This document shows positions 1 to 6,472 of a DNA stretch of 6,972 bases, in pieces. Under the pieces are notes generated by a model, which searched no databases, was not told the DNA's origin, and saw only the letters and a program-made list of their open reading frames with translations. Each line of letters begins with the position of its first letter. The first letter of the stretch is position 1. Both the position numbers and the translations under genes were made by a program. This stretch comes from Bacteroidales bacterium UBA1722 (GTDB taxonomy: Bacteria > Bacteroidota > Bacteroidia > Bacteroidales > UBA932): contig DCIQ01000125.1 in NCBI GenBank assembly GCA_002317435.1, forward strand, positions 1 to 6,972, written 5' to 3'.

Positions 1-1
1 C

Positions 2-331
2 AGATGGATAGGTACGAACTATGCCTTGGGTAATCTGGTGGATGTCACTATAGATTCCGGTGGAGGACAGTCTGCGACTCTCCTTTTATATTCGGATACC
101 AGAACATGGGAAGAACGCTCCGGTGAAATAGATACTGCCGGCCGGCTGGTATTCACCCTGAAGGGAGTCTGGTCACCGGTTCCCAGATCGTCGGTGCAAT
201 ATGGTTTTTCATGGACATTCTCCTGGATGGATGAAAATCGGCAGAGGTATGAAGGAAGTATGGAATGGGATAACCGGAAAATGACTATCTGCCTGGACGG
301 GAGTTATTTTCCGGCCTGTCAGGTCGAATAA
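2..331 (+). CDS. C-terminal part of an unrecognised Trp-rich, beta-rich protein (5' end outside the window)
   Basis: The frame is open from the left window edge to the TAA at 329-331, so this is the last 109 residues of a gene that begins upstream; the TTG at 26 is an internal codon, not a needed start. The visible part has alternating hydrophobic and polar stretches and many aromatic residues (for example the WTFSWMDE and GSMEWDN segments), which suggests beta strands. There is no transmembrane segment or recognised catalytic motif. It ends 26 nt before the glycerate kinase start with no terminator between, so the two are probably co-transcribed. I do not recognise the family and assign no function. 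Confidence 0.65.
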   Translation, partial: RWIGTNYALGNLVDVTIDSGGGQSATLLLYSDTRTWEERSGEIDTAGRLVFTLKGVWSPVPRSSVQYGFSWTFSWMDENRQRYEGSMEWDNRKMTICLDGSYFPACQVE

Positions 332-357
332 GCTGTCTTTTTTCAGTTCTGTACTCT

Positions 358-1404
358 ATGGAACTTCACAGGATTCTGCTCGCTTTTGACTCATATAAGG
401 GCTGCCTCAGCTCTTTGAATGTCGCAGAGGCGGCAGCCACAGCTCTCTCCGTAGTCCTTCCCGGATGTGAGGTGGTGAAGATCGGAATCGCTGACGGGGG
501 AGAAGGTACCGTGGATGCCGTCATAGAAAGGCTTGACGGCACGAAAATATGCGCAGCAGTATCGGATCCGCTAGGGCGGCCCATAAAGGCGGAATACGGT
601 ATAGCCGGAAGACTGGCCATCATCGAATCAGCTGCAGCCTGCGGTCTCACCCTTCTGAAAAAAGAGGAAAGGAATCCTCTGAATACCACCTCAAGAGGTC
701 TCGGAGAATTGATACTGTCCGCTATAGATCACGGCTGTACTGAATTCATCATAGGTTTGGGCGGCAGTGCCACGAATGACGGAGGACGCGGGATGGTGGA
801 GGTGCCCGGATTCTTGGAAAAAGCCCGCGGGCTGAAATTCACCGTGGCCTGTGACGTCGACAATCCATTTGTCGGTGCACGCGGTGCAAGCCGTATCTTC
901 GGACCGCAGAAAGGGGCGTCGCCGAAAGATGTGGAAGTCCTGGAAAAGAGACTTTCGGTCTATGCCGCAGAGATATCGGACCGGACCGGAACCGATGTCA
1001 GGAATATGCCTGGTGCGGGTGCCGCCGGAGGGTTGGGCGGTGCATTCAAGGCCTTCCTGGGTGCAGAACTGAAAAGAGGTGTCGATATGGTATTGGATAC
1101 GCTCCGGTTCGATGAACTTCTTTCAGGCACAGATCTGATAATCACCGGAGAGGGCTGCTCCGATGCCCAGACCCTGATGGGTAAATGTCCTGTCGGAGTG
1201 CTCCGCCGGGCGGGTGATATCCCGGTGCTCCTTATGAGCGGTGCTGTCCGCGACCCCGGAATCCTACAGAATGCCGGATTCCGGGAACTTCTGGCCGTAA
1301 CCCCTGAAGATATGGACCTCTCCGAAGCGATGGCTCCCGAAACCGCCGGACGGAACATCATCAATACACTTACCGGCTACTTCTCAAATGCCGGATGGCA
1401 GTAG
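358..1404 (+). CDS. Glycerate 2-kinase (GarK/GlxK family), internally shortened
   Basis: Enzymes of this family phosphorylate D-glycerate with ATP, giving 2-phosphoglycerate, and feed glycerate from glycolate, tartronate or sugar-acid breakdown into lower glycolysis in the cytoplasm. Family signatures seen: N-terminal AFDSYKGCLSS (9-19), ADGGEGTVDA (45-54), GLGGSATNDGG (133-143), VACDVDNP (163-170), FGPQKGAS (181-188), PGAGAAGGLGGAF (218-230) and ITGEGCSDAQTLMGK (262-276). The start gives the expected N-terminus; there is no Shine-Dalgarno, as is normal in Bacteroidetes. The protein is 348 aa while the family is usually about 370-385. The gap falls between GRGM (143-146) and the ACDV motif, where relatives carry about 35 more residues, yet the frame is intact. 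The usual GEG(R/K)xD motif reads GEGCSD. Whether it is active is unknown; family assignment is firm. Confidence 0.93.
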   Translation: MELHRILLAFDSYKGCLSSLNVAEAAATALSVVLPGCEVVKIGIADGGEGTVDAVIERLDGTKICAAVSDPLGRPIKAEYGIAGRLAIIESAAACGLTLLKKEERNPLNTTSRGLGELILSAIDHGCTEFIIGLGGSATNDGGRGMVEVPGFLEKARGLKFTVACDVDNPFVGARGASRIFGPQKGASPKDVEVLEKRLSVYAAEISDRTGTDVRNMPGAGAAGGLGGAFKAFLGAELKRGVDMVLDTLRFDELLSGTDLIITGEGCSDAQTLMGKCPVGVLRRAGDIPVLLMSGAVRDPGILQNAGFRELLAVTPEDMDLSEAMAPETAGRNIINTLTGYFSNAGWQ

Positions 1405-1590
1405 CCATATCAGAAGAAGTGTGAGTTTCATAGTCGAGGAAACCGACAAAAGGGGAGTTTATTCAGACATCGAACCTTTCTACCTATGGTTCTAACCTGC
1501 ACTATTCATACTAATTCATCTTCCGGGAATAGACTTCCTGCCGGAATAAAGGGTTTACTGAATTTATTCATAGGCAGAGATAAGAATTTC
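1405..1590. other. Intergenic spacer downstream of glycerate kinase
   Basis: This stretch carries no convincing ORF, RNA gene or strong terminator hairpin. Two short TTCC...GGAA dyads occur at 1521-1529 (TTCCGGGAA) and 1535-1546 (TTCC, 4-nt gap, GGAA). They lie about 80-100 nt upstream of the promoter of the next gene, and a regulatory role is only a possibility; dyads this short arise easily by chance. Confidence 0.4.
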
Positions 1591-1621
1591 TTGGAGTCCG
1601 CGGATTATTTGCTTATTTTTG
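1591..1621 (+). promoter_or_regulatory. Bacteroidetes-type promoter for the Gfo/Idh/MocA gene
   Basis: TATTTTTG at 1614-1621 matches the Bacteroidetes -7 consensus TAnnTTTG at every fixed position. A TTG at 1591-1593 lies 20 nt upstream, the usual place of the -33 element. Transcription would start near 1627-1630, leaving a leader of roughly 45 nt before the ATG at 1672. Confidence 0.6.
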
Positions 1622-1626
1622 TTCAC

Positions 1627-1641
1627 AACCGGATTCCGGTT
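1627..1641. promoter_or_regulatory. Operator-like palindrome at the expected transcription start
   Basis: AACCGGATTCCGGTT is a perfect 7-bp inverted repeat around a single central T. It begins five bases after the -7 element, over the expected start of transcription of the oxidoreductase gene. A dyad here is well placed for a repressor; it is too short for a strong RNA terminator and has no T tract. No regulator is encoded in the window, so the binding protein is unknown. Confidence 0.4.
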
Positions 1642-1671
1642 TGGTTAGATGTCATCAATAAATAAAAAGAA

Positions 1672-3015
1672 ATGCATAGAAGAAATTTCCTTAAAGCATC
1701 AGCCCTCGGACTGGCCGGGAGCATGATGGCGCCCTCACTGATGGCAGCGGAACCTGCTGCCGCCGGCACTTCAAAATCCGGCAAGAAATCCGCCAACGGT
1801 AAGATAAACATGGGATTCATCGGTCTCGGACAGCAGGCCAACTGGCTGTGTTCATGTTTCCTCCAGATGGACGACGTACAGGTGGTGGCCGGATGTGATG
1901 TCTATGACATCAAGCGTGACCGTTTCTACAATAAAGTCAACGATTACTATCTCGGGAAGGGGATGAAGAAATGTGCCCCCGCCATGTACGAGGACTATCA
2001 GGAGCTTCTGGCCCGTCCGGACATCGACGCGGTGGTCATCGCCGTGCCCGACCATCAGCACGCCATCATCGCGATAGCCGCCTGCAAGGCCGGTAAGGAC
2101 GTGTATCTCGAGAAGCCGATGACCCTCACCATCTACGAAGGGAAACAGCTGTGCAAGGCTGTGCGCAAATATAACCGCATCCTCCAGATGGGCAGCCAGC
2201 AGCGGTCCGACGCCGAATTCATCCACGCAGCCAATATTGCCCGTGAGGGCCTGCTCGGAAAGATCATAAAGGTTAAGGCCCACGTCGGCCGTTTCAACGG
2301 AACCCCGTTCCCCCAGGAATACACCGCTCCGGCCCAGCCTGTTCCCGAAGGGCTCAACTGGGACAAGTGGCTCGGACCTCTCGATCCTGCGAAGGTGAAA
2401 TATTTCCCCAACATAGACCCTCTGCTGGACAGTGAAGGTAGCGAAGGAATGTGGGGAGAATGGCGCTACTACCGTCCTACCGGCGGCTGTATGATGACCG
2501 ACTGGGGTGCGCATATGTTCGATATCACCCAGTGGGTGCTCGGAAAGGACCTCTCCGGTCCGGTGGAAGTGATCCCCGGCGGATACAGCTACTATCAGGC
2601 TCTCACCTACCGTTATGACAACGGTATCGAAGTGGAGGAGACCGAATTCGATGATGAGGGTCCCGGAGTGAAGATTTACGGAGAGAACGGATGGCTTGCA
2701 GTCCATCGCGGACACATCTATGCTTCAGAGCCGAAGTTCGAAACCAGCCCCGCCGGCGCGGAGATACCGTATGAAGGGATTCCGGATCACCGCAGAGCCT
2801 TCATCGAGGCCGTGAAGTCCCGCATAGACCCCAATACTCCGGTGGAGATAGGTCATTCATCCTGCACGATGTGCAATATCGGCAACATCGCCAACGATCT
2901 GGGCCGTCCCCTCGTCTGGAATCCCATCGTCCAGAAGTTCATGAACGACGACCAGGCCAACAAGATGATGCACTATCAGTACCGCAGCGGATACGAGCAC
3001 CTTCTTGAAGTCTGA
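1672..3015 (+). CDS. Tat-exported Gfo/Idh/MocA-family NAD(P)-dependent oxidoreductase
   Basis: The protein has 447 aa. The N-terminus HRRNFLK (2-8) is a twin-arginine signal, followed by a hydrophobic stretch and a likely cleavage near LMAA (23-26), so the folded protein with its cofactor is probably exported to the periplasm. The Rossmann part starts at INMGFIGLGQQA (45-56), with CDVYD (75-79) at the end of the second strand, AVPDHQH (124-130) and the family EKP motif at 147-149, whose Lys is normally catalytic. The C-terminal half has GGCMMTDWGAHMFD (271-284), where Asp277, His281 and Asp284 match the conserved D-x-G-x-H-x-x-D pattern. Relatives act on sugars, inositols or, in family GH109, on N-acetylgalactosaminides; I cannot choose a substrate, and the GH109 motifs are not clearly present. 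It has its own promoter and stands alone on its transcript. Family assignment is firm, specificity open. Confidence 0.92.
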   Translation: MHRRNFLKASALGLAGSMMAPSLMAAEPAAAGTSKSGKKSANGKINMGFIGLGQQANWLCSCFLQMDDVQVVAGCDVYDIKRDRFYNKVNDYYLGKGMKKCAPAMYEDYQELLARPDIDAVVIAVPDHQHAIIAIAACKAGKDVYLEKPMTLTIYEGKQLCKAVRKYNRILQMGSQQRSDAEFIHAANIAREGLLGKIIKVKAHVGRFNGTPFPQEYTAPAQPVPEGLNWDKWLGPLDPAKVKYFPNIDPLLDSEGSEGMWGEWRYYRPTGGCMMTDWGAHMFDITQWVLGKDLSGPVEVIPGGYSYYQALTYRYDNGIEVEETEFDDEGPGVKIYGENGWLAVHRGHIYASEPKFETSPAGAEIPYEGIPDHRRAFIEAVKSRIDPNTPVEIGHSSCTMCNIGNIANDLGRPLVWNPIVQKFMNDDQANKMMHYQYRSGYEHLLEV

Positions 3016-3055
3016 CGGATTCGTTCCGGCAGGGTGCGCAGCATCTAAATGACTT

Positions 3056-3118
3056 TTTCGTGCGTAAACCTGCGGAAACTGATGAAATTTTAGTGTTTCC
3101 GCAGATTTACGCACGAAA
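3056..3118. repeat. 24-bp near-perfect inverted repeat (large hairpin)
   Basis: The arms at 3056-3079 and 3095-3118 are reverse complements at 23 of 24 positions, with a 15-nt loop (3080-3094). The left arm starts TTTCGTGCGTAAA and the right arm ends TTTACGCACGAAA. It lies 40 nt after the oxidoreductase stop and between that gene and the convergent Fic stub. A T6 run (3126-3131) follows eight bases downstream on the + strand, so it may terminate transcription. However, the arms have T at the 5' base and A at the 3' base, the reverse of a usual intrinsic terminator. A REP- or MITE-like dispersed repeat, or a protein-bound palindrome, is the alternative. Confidence 0.75.
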
Positions 3119-3156
3119 TCAAGGATTTTTTCAAATGGGGAAGTTCACACTGTAAT

Positions 3157-3255
3157 TTATGGCTCTTTCACTGTACCGGACGCGAAAAGCAGCATATTGA
3201 CCACTTCCGGTGTCAGCAGCTTTCGGGGAGTCTCTTTGTAATCAAATTCGTGCAT
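3157..3255 (-). pseudogene. 5' stub of a Fic-family gene
   Basis: The ATG at 3255 opens a 32-codon frame whose start, HEFDYKETPRKLLTPEVVN, resembles the N-terminus of Bacteroidetes Fic proteins (the F-x-Y-K...LLTPEIV segment). Intact members go on into a helical region and a Fic core with the HPFxxGNGR motif, which AMPylates target proteins. Here resemblance ends after about 22 codons (near 3190), followed by unrelated residues and a TAA at 3157-3159; no Fic core is present in any frame nearby. It follows the ATPase remnant by 13 nt. Assignment rests on a short match and is moderate. Confidence 0.5.
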
Positions 3256-3268
3256 ATCCGTTCTTTGT

Positions 3269-3664
3269 TTATCGCAAAAGCAAATATAGCGAGCCGGTCT
3301 CCAGATAATCATAGCGGCCATCCGCGACAAGATATTTCACGGCTGAACGGGCCGCCGGGCAAAACTCGATTTCATCAAAGACAATGACTGATTCCCTGGG
3401 ATATAGTTTGGTCGAATAGAATGTGCTCAGATATGTGAAAAGCATATCGAGGTTGTCCTTATAATTTTTGAACAGGTCTTTTATATCTTCGCCAACCTTG
3501 AAGAAGTCGATGATGATGCAACTTCTATATTCCCGGCGGGCAAACTCTTCCACAAGATAGCTTTTACCAACGCGCCTTGCACCTTCTATCATCATGGCAG
3601 ATTTCCCGTTACGTTTATTCTTCCACGTCAGCAATTCATCAGTAACCGTCCACTTCTCCGCCAT
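3269..3664 (-). pseudogene. Truncated AAA ATPase (AAA_14/DUF4143 type) with an N-terminus supplied by the IS66 end
   Basis: Counting from the ATG at 3664, the 131-aa frame has a Walker A GARRVGKS (28-35), a Walker B VIVFDEIE (93-100) and the family segment LETGSL (121-126), then ends after LYLLLR. Intact ATPases of this family have about 400-450 aa with a C-terminal DUF4143 domain, so roughly two-thirds is missing. Residues 1-7 (MAEKWTV) are read from the IS66 inverted repeat; native sequence resumes at DELLTWK, close to where relatives begin. The open frame also extends upstream to 3787 inside tnpC, but those residues are IS sequence. A perfect -7 match (TATATTTG, minus strand 3288-3281) lies within its last codons and may be the old promoter of the following Fic gene. 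It is not expected to be functional. Confidence 0.75.
3642..3662. repeat. IS66 terminal inverted repeat, tnpC side
   Basis: This 21-bp arm begins GTAACCGTCC and ends TCTCCGCC on the + strand. It is identical to the reverse complement of 6452-6472. The match stops exactly at both ends, with mismatches at the next inner and outer bases, which fixes the element boundary at 3642. Read on the - strand it encodes the first codons of the chimeric ATPase frame. Confidence 0.92.
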
Positions 3665-3702
3665 CCCCTCCAGAATGCCGTCTGACGGGGATTTTAATTT
3701 TT
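3663..3702 (+). terminator. Possible hairpin terminator inside the tnpC-side IS end
   Basis: ATCCCC (3663-3668) pairs with GGGGAT (3687-3692), with an alternative inner pairing of CCGT (3678-3681) and ACGG (3685-3688). T-rich sequence follows on the + strand (to 3702). It would stop transcripts entering the element from the left, antisense to tnpC, and could also shield the IS end from impinging transcription. There is no T tract on the - strand, so it is not an obvious tnpC terminator. The stem is short. Confidence 0.3.
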
Positions 3703-3734
3703 GCGTATTCTGTATTTTTTGATTTTGGGAGGTC

Positions 3735-5582
3735 TTACAGGCTGCAATAGCAGGGAAGCAGGGTCGTTTTGTCCATTTGTTCATCACTCCCTTTGAGTTT
3801 GTCCAAAAGGAATCGGATATACTTTTCCGGAGACAGGCCGTTCAGCTTGCAGCTTTCAATGAGCGAGAACATGAAGGCATTGTCCAGGGCCGAGGATTCG
3901 CTTCCGATGTTCGATGCCGTCTTGAGATTCATCTTGATATGCTTGCACATCTGTTCGGCCAGATTGTTGCTCAGCTCCACGTTGCCGTTTTCCAGAACGT
4001 GTTTCATGTCCTGCCATTCTGCCAGAGCGTATTTCAGAGCCTTGGTCATGAGTTCCCCGCATCCGGCATACTCCAACCCCTGATACATGAGGAGACGCTC
4101 CTCTATGCCGGCCATGATATCGGCGGTGCTTCCTTTCCTGAGACGCTCGATATAACGTTCGTCGGCCGTCATCCCCATCTTCTTGCAGTGGTACTCAATG
4201 GCGAACAGCTTCCCGATCTCCTCTATGAACCACATGGCCCTTTCCTGATCCTCTCCCAATGCCTCTATGAATACTCTTCGGATATGAACAAGGCAGCTTG
4301 AACGCCTGGGGCCTTCCATTATGTCCTTTCCGCTCAGTACTTTATAGACGACGTATCCGTCGGTGGTGAAGAAGCCGACATAGTCCTTCAGATAGGATTC
4401 TATGGCCTTCAGGCCCCTGCTTCCGTTTTCATAGACGAACCACACCAGCTTCATCACATTGGCCCGGACCACCCACATATACTTCTTCCTGTACGACTTC
4501 TCTCCGGTAGTATTGTCGATGATGCCCACCAGCAGCGGAGTCTCGTCCATCATCCAGTACTTGGCCAGCCTGATGGCCTTGCTCCATGTTTCCGACATCC
4601 TCTCCCTGAGCCATTCAATGGCCCTGTGGAGTATGTCCCCCAAAGTGCTCTTGCTGATCCTGAAGCCGAGATGGCGGAGCTTCACCACTATCTGGTCGAA
4701 CGGAACGTTGTAACAGTATTTCTCCAGCAGGGCGTATGACAGCATGTCCGTGCCGAATGTGCATCCCGGAACAGGATGGTCCAGATTAAGGATGGATGAT
4801 GTACGGTAGTCCGCCCTGTCGGCTGACCTCACCGTAGCGGTCTCGTAGATGTGCTCCTCTATCCTCGCCGGATGCATGATTATGACCTTGATGCGGCTGA
4901 TGTCTATCTGTCCGTTCCGCGTCACGAAGTACTCGCCTTCCTTGAGTGTGAAGTACTCGCTGAGTGGATGGACGATGGTATTCTCCGTATAGTCGTGCCG
5001 CTTACCATAATCAACGCGGACTTCCACCTTAGCATCCGGATACATCTTCCTGAACTTCTTCTGGAGCTTGGCTATGAAGGCTTTCTGGTCATCCTCCTTC
5101 TTCCGTTCATCAAGACGCGGATTATCCACCGGCATATCGGATGAAGCAGTTCCTGAGGTGCCGCTGCCGTCAAACCTGTCCTTTTCGTCCTCCCTGTCAT
5201 CACTGTCGGTTTCCTTGTTCACGATGGCGTCAATCTTTTCGGAATGCCTGCCGAACCTCTTGCCTCGGGAGAGTTTCTCCCTGTTTTTACTGCCATTGAG
5301 AGCCAGATGGAGGGCGGCTATCATCTCCTTCAGCTCCTTGAGCTGAGAGGAGTATGACTCGGACAGGTTCTTCTCCATCGTCTTCAGGGCCAGAGCATGC
5401 TCCTCCCTCATGTCCTCAAGCATCTTCTTGTAATAATCTTCGGTCCGACGGACCTCCTTTTCATACATCTCACGCATGAACTTCTCCCTGTCAGGGTCAA
5501 TCTGCCGTTCCAGACGGGCGTTCATATCCCGCAGTTCGGCTATCTGCATAAGTGCTATCTGTAGCTGTTCTTCTGTACTCAT
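3735..5582 (-). CDS. tnpC: IS66-family transposase TnpC (DDE type)
   Basis: This 615-aa protein is the DDE transposase that cuts and joins the IS66 ends. Residues about 1-95 are a charged coiled coil, matching the leucine-zipper region of IS66 transposases, followed by the linker motif RFGRHSEK (109-116) and an acidic low-complexity stretch (125-165). The catalytic core follows: Asp346 in WMMDET, Asp408 in FFTTDGY, and the ELSNNLAEQ segment (536-544), which corresponds to the family (I/L)DNNxxE region holding the third acidic residue. The C-terminus LSPEKYIRFLLDKL (583-596) matches the usual C-terminal domain. No CxxC pair is found between residues 180 and 270, where many IS66 transposases have a small zinc finger. 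It lies 72 nt after tnpB across an AT-rich spacer without a clear promoter. The frame is intact. Confidence 0.95.
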   Translation of the reverse strand: MSTEEQLQIALMQIAELRDMNARLERQIDPDREKFMREMYEKEVRRTEDYYKKMLEDMREEHALALKTMEKNLSESYSSQLKELKEMIAALHLALNGSKNREKLSRGKRFGRHSEKIDAIVNKETDSDDREDEKDRFDGSGTSGTASSDMPVDNPRLDERKKEDDQKAFIAKLQKKFRKMYPDAKVEVRVDYGKRHDYTENTIVHPLSEYFTLKEGEYFVTRNGQIDISRIKVIIMHPARIEEHIYETATVRSADRADYRTSSILNLDHPVPGCTFGTDMLSYALLEKYCYNVPFDQIVVKLRHLGFRISKSTLGDILHRAIEWLRERMSETWSKAIRLAKYWMMDETPLLVGIIDNTTGEKSYRKKYMWVVRANVMKLVWFVYENGSRGLKAIESYLKDYVGFFTTDGYVVYKVLSGKDIMEGPRRSSCLVHIRRVFIEALGEDQERAMWFIEEIGKLFAIEYHCKKMGMTADERYIERLRKGSTADIMAGIEERLLMYQGLEYAGCGELMTKALKYALAEWQDMKHVLENGNVELSNNLAEQMCKHIKMNLKTASNIGSESSALDNAFMFSLIESCKLNGLSPEKYIRFLLDKLKGSDEQMDKTTLLPCYCSL

Positions 5583-5654
5583 TACGTGCGTAAAGGTACA
5601 AATAATATCTCATATATGCAACATTTATTTAATTGATATTCAAATATTTAACAT

Positions 5655-6014
5655 CTATCCTACAGCCTCGTTTCCTATATATTTCACCTTGATTTCGCCC
5701 TTTACGGACGCTTCTGTAAGCAATGTGAAGTCGGTCCAGCTGATTTGACCTGCACTGCATCCGTCCTCTGTAACGGGCTCTATGAAGCGTCCTTCGTCAA
5801 GTCTGATGCTGACCAGTTCGAAGCGGTTGTACTCCCGGATGAGAACCTTCTTTGCACGGGGGTTCCTGCCCCCGAAGACGAAGATGCATTTGCTTCTGAA
5901 GGGGCTGATGCCGATGCCGGAGCGGACCACTCCGCAAAGGCCGTCGATGCCCTTGCGCATGTCCACCTTACCGCTGTACAGATATACTGCGTATTCGTTT
6001 GACAGGTTCAGCAT
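5655..6014 (-). CDS. tnpB: IS66 accessory protein TnpB (IS66 Orf2)
   Basis: The protein has 119 aa and carries the family signature VDMRKGIDGL (17-26), then CIFVFGGRN (43-51) and RLDEGRF (71-77). It is required with TnpA and TnpC for IS66 movement; its exact molecular role is not settled. I chose the ATG at 6014 because it gives the usual family N-terminus and lies one base after the tnpA TAA (TAATATG), a close coupling typical of these elements. An in-frame ATG at 6038 would add eight residues inside tnpA and looks less likely. Confidence 0.92.
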   Translation of the reverse strand: MLNLSNEYAVYLYSGKVDMRKGIDGLCGVVRSGIGISPFRSKCIFVFGGRNPRAKKVLIREYNRFELVSIRLDEGRFIEPVTEDGCSAGQISWTDFTLLTEASVKGEIKVKYIGNEAVG

Positions 6015-6015
6015 A

Positions 6016-6396
6016 TTATGACAGGAGTTTGCGGACAAGACTCAGGGTCTCATCCAGATTGTCGGCACGTCCGTGAAGCAGCATGCCGTTGCTGAACCGG
6101 ATGCGGATTTCCCTTATTGAGATTGCGGATGACGGCTTTGGGGCGGCGGTGGCTTCCTCTCCCATGACCTTCAGTTCCACGAATGTGTCAGGAACGATGT
6201 CGGATGTGGCTGCCTCTTGGGATACGGGGTGGTTCCTTGCGTATCGGCAGAATCTTGAATAGTCCAGATTCTCTTCCTCGCAGAACCGACGCATCGAGCG
6301 TCCATGACTGTAGTACTGATATTGGCGCAGCATCGCCGCTAGGTCCGTCGGAACTGTGCCGGCAACGGATTGGGTGGTTTGATTGGTGTTTGCCAT
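6016..6396 (-). CDS. tnpA: IS66 accessory protein TnpA (IS66 Orf1)
   Basis: The protein has 126 aa. Residues about 19-56 (from LAAMLRQYQY to FCRYARNH) look like a helix-turn-helix DNA-binding region, and the C-terminal part from FVELKV onward, with IRIRFSNGMLLHGR and a final LVRKLLS, matches the small IS66 TnpA/Orf1 family. It is needed for transposition and is thought to act on the element's DNA. It is the first gene of the tnpABC unit, 55 nt inside the IRL edge, and its stop is one base before the tnpB start. Confidence 0.88.
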   Translation of the reverse strand: MANTNQTTQSVAGTVPTDLAAMLRQYQYYSHGRSMRRFCEEENLDYSRFCRYARNHPVSQEAATSDIVPDTFVELKVMGEEATAAPKPSSAISIREIRIRFSNGMLLHGRADNLDETLSLVRKLLS

Positions 6397-6421
6397 TTTG
6401 CCTGTGATTTTGGTTCGCAGG

Positions 6422-6451
6422 CGAAGGTATCTATGACATATTAAAAGACAA
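6422..6451 (-). promoter_or_regulatory. Likely tnpABC promoter inside the IS66 left end
   Basis: On the - strand, TACCTTCG (6429-6422) matches the Bacteroidetes -7 box TAnnTTTG except for one T, and a TTG (6451-6449) lies 19 nt upstream. The start would fall near 6415, about 20 nt before the tnpA ATG at 6396. The position next to the inverted repeat is normal for an IS promoter. Confidence 0.45.
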
Positions 6452-6472
6452 GGCGGAGAAGTGGACGGTTAC
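6452..6472. repeat. IS66 terminal inverted repeat, tnpA side
   Basis: This 21-bp arm begins GGCGGAGAAG and ends GGACGGTTAC on the + strand. It is the exact reverse complement of 3642-3662 and fixes the right boundary of the element at 6472. The sequence immediately outside is the IS3-type remnant, with no copy of the ATPase target. Confidence 0.92.

Larger units (their letters stand above)
3642..6472 (-). mobile_element. Complete IS66-family insertion sequence, 2831 bp
   Basis: The ends were located by a perfect 21-bp inverted repeat beginning with GTAA, the usual IS66 terminal sequence. Between them are the three IS66 genes in standard order, tnpA, tnpB and tnpC, all on the - strand and all with open frames. 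IS66 elements normally make 8-bp target duplications, but the 8 bases outside each end differ (3634-3641 attcatca; 6473-6480 cggtagac), and the flanks belong to two different genes. The element itself looks intact and may be able to move. Confidence 0.92.

Noticed and set aside
960..1364. 134-codon frame opposite the glycerate kinase.
   Set aside because: It is a low-complexity antisense shadow rich in Ser, Pro and Arg, overlapping a well supported gene.
1852..2715. Long 287-codon open frame on the - strand opposite the oxidoreductase gene.
   Set aside because: It is the shadow of a GC-rich, strongly supported gene on the + strand and has no recognisable motifs.
3777..4301. 174-codon + strand frame inside the IS66 transposase gene.
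   Set aside because: It is antisense to tnpC, whose own frame carries the DDE motifs; no independent evidence supports the + strand frame.
5585..5594. CGTGCGTAAA in the tnpB-tnpC spacer also occurs in the arm of the large hairpin (3059-3068).
   Set aside because: A shared 10-mer is expected by chance in a 7-kb window read on both strands, and the flanking bases differ.
5583..5654. AT-rich tnpB-tnpC spacer examined for a separate tnpC promoter.
   Set aside because: Candidate -7 boxes are off by one base in spacing and have no properly spaced TTG; AT-richness alone is not enough.
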